A stretch of DNA of 64,000 nt from Bacteroidota bacterium (GTDB taxonomy: Bacteria; Bacteroidota; Ignavibacteria; Tepidaquicellales; Tepidaquicellaceae). The translations under genes were made by a program, and so were the position numbers. Every line of letters begins with the position of its first letter. Position 1 is the first letter of the stretch. The notes beneath the pieces were generated by a model. That model was not told where the DNA came from, made no database searches, and worked only from the letters and a program-made list of their open reading frames with translations. This document shows, in pieces, positions 60,385 through 64,000 of this stretch. The stretch covers positions 31,678-95,677 of the forward strand of contig JAFDZO010000001.1 of the NCBI GenBank assembly GCA_018266845.1, in the 5' to 3' direction.

Positions 60385-60507
60385 TCAGATTTGAAAAATT
60401 CCCCTAATCACCTGGGTGCCGATTGTAATTACCTGATACAAAAGCGCTATCGTAAATACAATTAGCACTGCAGGAATTACAAATTTTCTAGAGATTCTGT
60501 CAACCAT
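60385..60507 (-). CDS. 40-residue single-span membrane protein (candidate)
   Basis: ATG at 60505-60507 opens a 40-codon frame whose product has a basic N-terminus (MVDRISRKF), one hydrophobic helix (VIPAVLIVFTIALLYQVITI) and a short tail ending GIFQI. The composition is strikingly membrane-like against AT-rich noncoding flanks. A bidirectional terminator lies 136 bp downstream. No homologue known to me; no clear Shine-Dalgarno site. Confidence 0.5.
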   Translation of the reverse strand: MVDRISRKFVIPAVLIVFTIALLYQVITIGTQVIRGIFQI

Positions 60508-61484
60508 AGGATTTGGGTTTAATTGTTAGTAAATAACTTCATCCCGCTTATATTCAACTCCCGTGCCAAAAATTTTATTAGTTTTTTTGCCCTTTTTAAA
60601 ACCCCTAAAACCGAAATCATAGTGCGAAATTATGCTTTGTAGTAATGAGACTATTAACCTCTTTTCTTTAAAAACACGCTGTTTTTAGTGTCAATATGGT
60701 GAGCGGAAAAATTTGCCTATTACTGCTAATAGGTGTTTTGCCGTTTTTTGGATTTTTGAGTTTCTTTATTTTGCGCTGATTTTTGTTTAAACGCAAAGAA
60801 CGCAGAAGTATCGCAAAGGACACAAAGAAAAGTAACTATATATCAGTTGGGACAAGAACAAAAATTCCTCCCTTCGTAAGTCCAGCTTTAGCGGGAGAGG
60901 GAAGTGTCGAGCCTCGCTAATTTGCGGGATAAACTCCGCGAGACGGTGGGTGTTCGTTCAAACACCCCTTCCGATCCCGCATCAAGTGCGGGACAGGCTC
61001 TTCGGTCGGACTCCCCTCAAGGGCAGGGCTGTTAAGTTCTTAAGAAAATTAGAAGAACTCCGTCCCAAACTCCTGTTTGGGACGGAAAGAGTGAGCGGAA
61101 CTCTGTTCCGCTTTTGTATGCGAAACGGAGTTTCGCCCCATAATACCTTACCAAACAGAGTTTGGTAAGGAGAATATGGGAGAATATATTTAAGTGAACA
61201 TCAGAACTTAACAGCCCTCCCCTCAAGGGGAGAATTTAGAACACTAACTACTTTCTTTACGCTTGTCCCAACTCGTATATAATTGCCCAAAGAAAGGTCA
61301 TAACCAATTAATTTATTTTTTGATGTAGCGTTTACTTTGCTCCCTTTGTGTTTAAAATTAAGTTAGTTTTTCGGATTTAGTTTTTTGCTTTGCGAACTTA
61401 GCGTTGCTTTGCTTTCTTTGCGTTTAAATCAGTAACCCGAAACACAATTATTAATTATTCTTTAATCATTATTAATTATATAAA
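60508..61484. other. About 1-kb repeat-rich intergenic region
   Basis: No gene is recognised here. The DNA holds words built on cgcaaag (60788-60830, and the opposite orientation at 61388-61427), a common type of intergenic repeat, and repeat cluster C (60880-61235). A 72-codon frame at 60950-61168 runs through the hairpins and is not a gene. Confidence 0.6.
60880..61235. repeat. Composite palindromic repeat cluster C with a nested element
   Basis: The outer part repeats cluster A and B words (gggtgtt / aacaccc near 60948-60967, cccgca / tgcggg near 60977-60993, ctcccctcaaggg at 61011-61023, and cccctcaagggg at 61219-61230). Between the last two lies an insert with a perfect 15-bp stem (agggctgttaagttc 61025-61039, partner 61204-61218). 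Inside it are four hairpins: 61059-61086 (loop tcct), 61094-61112 (loop tct), 61120-61136 (loop gga) and 61146-61170 (loop aga). It looks as if the nested element was placed between two copies of the ctcccctcaagggg palindrome. Confidence 0.85.
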
Positions 61485-62024
61485 GTGAAGCTAACCCGTA
61501 ACAAAATCATAGACCGCATTCCGTTTTCATTCGGAATAATTCAGCGTGTTGCAGACGACCTTCGCGTATCGCGTTCTGCCGTATCGCAGTTTATTAATAA
61601 ACCTGAAAACAGGGATATACTCGAGCTTTTGGAGCAGGAAAGAACGCGCATCTATGACTATGCCGAGCTGAATGTGTTTGAAGCTATAGTCGGCAGCGAT
61701 ATGGAAACAACTAAATGGTATCTCTCAACCTTTCCCAGGGAGGGAGCAGTACCGCAGAGAAAGCACTCCGTTAACTACAAAAACCGCCTCAATAAACAGG
61801 ATGAATTTTTTATTGGCTCGTGGGATTACACCGAAGTGCGCAAGGTTTCCCACAAGCAGCTTGATAGGGAAGATGCTTATCTTAACGGCGTAAATGCGCT
61901 GCCTTTTACAAAAGCGCAGACGAAACTTTTGAAGGATAATCCTCCCCGCCCCTCGAAATACCTCACCACCGGCAAAGAAAAAAATACTAAGACGGAAGAG
62001 AAAAGGGTGAAGAGGAAAGGGTGA
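61485..62024 (+). CDS. Terminase small subunit-like HTH protein
   Basis: A 179-residue protein starting at GTG 61485. The N-terminal ~90 residues have a helix-turn-helix (IIQRVADDLRVSRSAVSQFINK) followed by the ILELLEQERTRIYDYAEL and later ETTKWYLST helices seen in small terminase-type DNA-binding proteins, which recognise phage DNA for packaging. The C-terminus is basic and low-complexity. No large terminase or other phage gene is in the window, so it may be a relic or a domesticated DNA-binding protein. A 14-bp tandem repeat spans its stop. Confidence 0.6.
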   Translation: MKLTRNKIIDRIPFSFGIIQRVADDLRVSRSAVSQFINKPENRDILELLEQERTRIYDYAELNVFEAIVGSDMETTKWYLSTFPREGAVPQRKHSVNYKNRLNKQDEFFIGSWDYTEVRKVSHKQLDREDAYLNGVNALPFTKAQTKLLKDNPPRPSKYLTTGKEKNTKTEEKRVKRKG

Positions 62025-62053
62025 AGAGAAAAGGGTGAAGAGAAAAGGGTGAA
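62005..62053 (+). repeat. 14-bp tandem repeat across the 3' end of a gene
   Basis: Units of gggtgaagagaaaa (first one with a g variant) begin at 62005, 62019, 62033 and 62047. The stop TGA of the terminase-like gene is within the second unit. Because 14 is not a multiple of three, loss or gain of a unit would change the C-terminus. Confidence 0.85.
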
Positions 62054-62144
62054 AACAACTCATTACACGGCAAAAATTTATATAAAATGGTAAGTAAAAC
62101 GCGCAGAGAGTCCTAATAGCATAAATACTGTTTCATCTGCTAGC

Positions 62145-62223
62145 GTAGAGACGCAATACGCTGCGTCTCAAAAAAATTGACGTATTGCACCTGTAGAGAC
62201 GCAATACATTGCGTCTCAAAAAA
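62145..62223. repeat. Two copies of a gtagagacgcaat palindromic repeat
   Basis: Copies at 62145-62176 and 62193-62223 (48-bp spacing) each have gagacgca / tgcgtctc-type arms followed by an A-run. The second has the longer 10-bp stem. This repeat type is common across several bacterial phyla. Confidence 0.85.
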
Positions 62224-62240
62224 GAAAATTTTTTTCCCCC

Positions 62241-62268
62241 TCGTTCCCATGCTCCTGCGTGGGAACGA
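62241..62268. repeat. GGA-loop palindrome
   Basis: Twelve-bp stem tcgttcccatgc / gcgtgggaacga with one G-T-type pair around loop tcct (AGGA on the minus strand). It belongs to the same family as the hairpins at 8.2, 16.2 and 56.9 kb. Confidence 0.8.
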
Positions 62269-62352
62269 AGAAAATTCAATGTAAATTATTATTTATTTAA
62301 TATTTATGGTTTTGCTTTAAAAACATCAACACTGTAAAAACAACAATTTACT

Positions 62353-62380
62353 TCAAAACTTACGAGGGGGCGTAAGTTTC
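62353..62380 (-). repeat. 28-bp palindromic repeat, copy 2
   Basis: Exact 28-bp inverse copy of 3745-3772 with loop aggggg. It sits 13 bp beyond the stop of the Y-family polymerase gene, on its 3' side. Confidence 0.85.
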
Positions 62381-62393
62381 GCTATATATTTTT

Positions 62394-63695
62394 TCAAGTA
62401 TTTATCCCCACCCGGATAATCTTCTCCCCATACTTGTCTTTCAGCTTATCCAGCTCTGCATAAGGAAATCTCACTTCCGGCTTAAAAAGGTGCAAATTTC
62501 GCTCATTTGTATCGGTATGCAGGTCAGCGACAAAAATCCCGAAGGTTCTAATCCTCAGCCATTCCGACGGCTGCCTGAGGGTATAGAAAATCCATTTCGC
62601 CGCCTCGAACATATCATTGTCATTATTGGTATAGCTTTGGAATCTATGCTCCCCGCCCTGATAGCGCAATGTATCGTATCTAATAGAGAAGCTCATCCAT
62701 CCTGCCAGGAGCTTTTTGCTCCGCAGCTTCCGGCAGATGTACTCGGTGAGGTAGCGGATTTCCCTTTCCGCCTCCTTTGAATCCGTAACGGCATTAAGCA
62801 CTGTATGGTTATGCCCCAGGCATTTTTCCTTCTCCCGCTTGATGAAAATTCCCGAAGTATCTTCCCCCCGCGCGCACCGGCGGAAAACCACGCCATTAAT
62901 GCCGAACTCCTTTCGCATCCTTACCTCATTGGAGTTGGCAAGATCGCCGATGGTAACAATGCCCATAGCCAGCAGCCTGCGGTAGATTCTTCTGCCGATT
63001 CCCCACAGCTTATCGGCAGGGCGGCTCAGCAGCTCAAGATGCTTTGCATCCTTTTGGAAAGGAATTCTAGTAAAACCATCCGGCTTTTGCATTTTGCTTG
63101 CTGTCTTTGCATAAGACTTATTGTAGGATAACCCCAGCGAAACATGCAGTCCCAGTTGCTCTTTTATTTCCCTCTTTATCTCCCAGCCTAACTTTGTCGC
63201 TTCATTAAAATTTTGCACGACTCCCGTTCCGTCCATAAAGCACTCGTCAATACTGTACTGCTCGATATTTTCCGGCGGGAAAAAATTTTGGAGCACCCCA
63301 ATTACATCAAGCAATGTTCTTTCGTATTTAGGACCGTTGCAGGGCAGGGAAATAAGCTCCGGGCAGAATTTTTTGGCTTCGATGACAGATGTCCCCGTTT
63401 CTACTCCCTTAGCCCGCGCTTCGTAGGAGGCAGTCATTACAATGCCTGCGTTGGATTTTTCCCATCCCCCGACTGAAACGGGCTTGCCCTTCAGTTCCGG
63501 GTTATCTCTTTGCTCAACTTGCGCGAAAAATGCGTCAAGGTCGAGATGATAAAATATCCTTTTGCTGTTATCCAATAAGCCGAGTTCAAAATCCCTTATA
63601 TGCGGGAAAGAGTACTTAGGCAGTATCCTTACCCTCCGAAAATTCTGGGCATGCTTTTCCCCTTCTCTTGGTATAAAGAATTGCGAGCTAATCAT
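62394..63695 (-). CDS. Y-family DNA polymerase (Pol IV/ImpB-type)
   Basis: A 433-residue translesion polymerase. Catalytic acidic residues are visible: Asp52/Asp54 in YHLDLDAFF and Asp150/Glu151 in YSIDEC. Little-finger features follow, with the thumb HhH around RRIYRRLLAMGIVTIGDLANSN. It has an unusual ~45-residue N-terminal extension before the palm. The end VGINT differs from canonical beta-clamp peptides and I see no clear QLxLF motif, so clamp interaction is unsure. ATG at 63695. Confidence 0.9.
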   Translation of the reverse strand: MISSQFFIPREGEKHAQNFRRVRILPKYSFPHIRDFELGLLDNSKRIFYHLDLDAFFAQVEQRDNPELKGKPVSVGGWEKSNAGIVMTASYEARAKGVETGTSVIEAKKFCPELISLPCNGPKYERTLLDVIGVLQNFFPPENIEQYSIDECFMDGTGVVQNFNEATKLGWEIKREIKEQLGLHVSLGLSYNKSYAKTASKMQKPDGFTRIPFQKDAKHLELLSRPADKLWGIGRRIYRRLLAMGIVTIGDLANSNEVRMRKEFGINGVVFRRCARGEDTSGIFIKREKEKCLGHNHTVLNAVTDSKEAEREIRYLTEYICRKLRSKKLLAGWMSFSIRYDTLRYQGGEHRFQSYTNNDNDMFEAAKWIFYTLRQPSEWLRIRTFGIFVADLHTDTNERNLHLFKPEVRFPYAELDKLKDKYGEKIIRVGINT

Positions 63696-63847
63696 GCCTT
63701 AATTTATACAGGCTAAAATAATTAAGCAATGAAGTATTTTAAGAATTCACCTAAAAAGGTTTGAATTTACCTTTTATTTAAAGGTGATTTTTGGTAAATT
63801 GTATATTCTTACAGTTTAAGAAAGTTTATATCTACCAGACGATGTAA

Positions 63848-63903
63848 GCCCGGGTGGCGGAACTGGTAGACGCGTCCCGCTTGAAGCGGGATTGCCTGTA
63901 AAG
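63848..63903 (+). pseudogene. Truncated tRNA-Leu-like copy with a UGA anticodon
   Basis: The first 27 bases match the tRNA-Leu at 63950 exactly, and its 5' flank (ctaccagacga.gtaa) is duplicated too, at a spacing of 102 bp. The anticodon stem tcccg / cggga encloses loop cttgaag, whose anticodon reads tga (63882-63884), a serine anticodon. After ttgcctgtaaag the homology stops, and no T arm or 3' acceptor strand follows. So it is a broken copy and unlikely to function as a tRNA. Confidence 0.75.
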
Positions 63904-63949
63904 TTTAGGTTTTTGTAACATAGAATTTTATTTCTACCAGACGAAGTAA

Positions 63950-64000
63950 GCCCGGGTGGCGGAACTGGTAGACGCGCAGGACTTAAAATCCTGTTGCCTG
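63950..64000 (+). tRNA. tRNA-Leu(UAA), 5' part, cut by the window edge
   Basis: Acceptor strand gcccggg, D arm with ggtggcggaactggtaga, and anticodon stem cagga / tcctg around cttaaaa with anticodon taa (63984-63986) are typical of bacterial tRNA-Leu. The variable loop begins ttgcctg. The remainder lies outside the window, so the 3' end could not be checked. Confidence 0.85.

Noticed and set aside
60950..61168. 72-codon frame in the repeat cluster
   Set aside because: It is made entirely of nested palindromes.
61485..63695. Prophage fragment made of the terminase-like gene and the Y-family polymerase
   Set aside because: The genes are on opposite strands, no capsid, portal, large terminase or integrase gene is present, and Y-family polymerases are ordinary chromosomal genes.

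Overview
The window is AT-rich (roughly one third G+C) chromosomal DNA from a member of the Bacteroidota/Chlorobi/Ignavibacteria group. The best evidence is seven secreted proteins that end in a type IX secretion (T9SS) sorting domain with the motif N(Y/F)PNPFNP and a final K(K/R)M(M/V/T)..K. That spelling is typical of Ignavibacteria and close relatives. A TonB-dependent receptor with a carboxypeptidase-like N-terminal domain, few strong Shine-Dalgarno sites and frequent TAATG/ATGA gene couplings agree. Assignment to Ignavibacteria is inference from these features.

Layout. 1-3.6 kb: end of a GT2 glycosyltransferase, a GT87-like membrane glycosyltransferase, a PAP2 phosphatase and urocanate hydratase. 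4.0-8.3 kb: a secreted beta-propeller protein, an eight-unit array of paired hairpins, and a WYL regulator. 8.3-12 kb: rodZ-like, lipoprotein and ligA in one minus-strand operon. 12.7-16.9 kb: DUF4331, TPR and HupE genes. 17-23.7 kb: a RelE/ParE toxin pair, glycogen phosphorylase, a short YEYQAD-repeat protein (probable 7(1) septoil knot family), DUF971, a D-threonine aldolase/D-serine dehydratase-like enzyme, a HEAT protein and one of two paralogous unknown helical proteins. 23.8-37.6 kb: three BNR-propeller T9SS proteins and an SGNH hydrolase, mixed with pdxH and unknown membrane or small proteins. 38.3-47.7 kb: cytochrome c, two GNATs, then a dense plus-strand run (ABM, PAP2, GalT/VTC2-like, tmk, S41 protease, purK, DUF2007, M19 dipeptidase). 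47.7-54.2 kb: TetR regulator with a clear operator and a TonB receptor, then DUF2007, peptidase S51-SnoaL fusion, deoxynucleotidase and pgi. 54.3-60 kb: a GIY-YIG gene bracketed by a perfect 29-bp inverted repeat, a HEAT-cyclophilin fusion, an NAD(P)-binding protein and a T9SS metalloprotease. 60-64 kb: repeat-rich DNA, a terminase-small-subunit-like protein, a Y-family polymerase, a broken tRNA-Leu copy and the 5' part of tRNA-Leu(UAA).

The most unusual content is between the genes. Many palindromes in the window have unrelated but mutually complementary arms around a conserved short loop (AGGA, TGGA, CGGA, GGA or AGA when read on the appropriate strand). They occur singly, as an eight-fold array of inverted pairs (6.4-7.2 kb), and nested into multi-branched structures (50.67-50.79 kb; 61.02-61.22 kb). 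The compensating arms suggest selection or a copying mechanism acting on folded DNA or RNA. The GIY-YIG unit (54338-54705) looks like a minimal, possibly mobile, nuclease-plus-repeat module. No transposase, integrase, CRISPR array or rRNA gene was seen.
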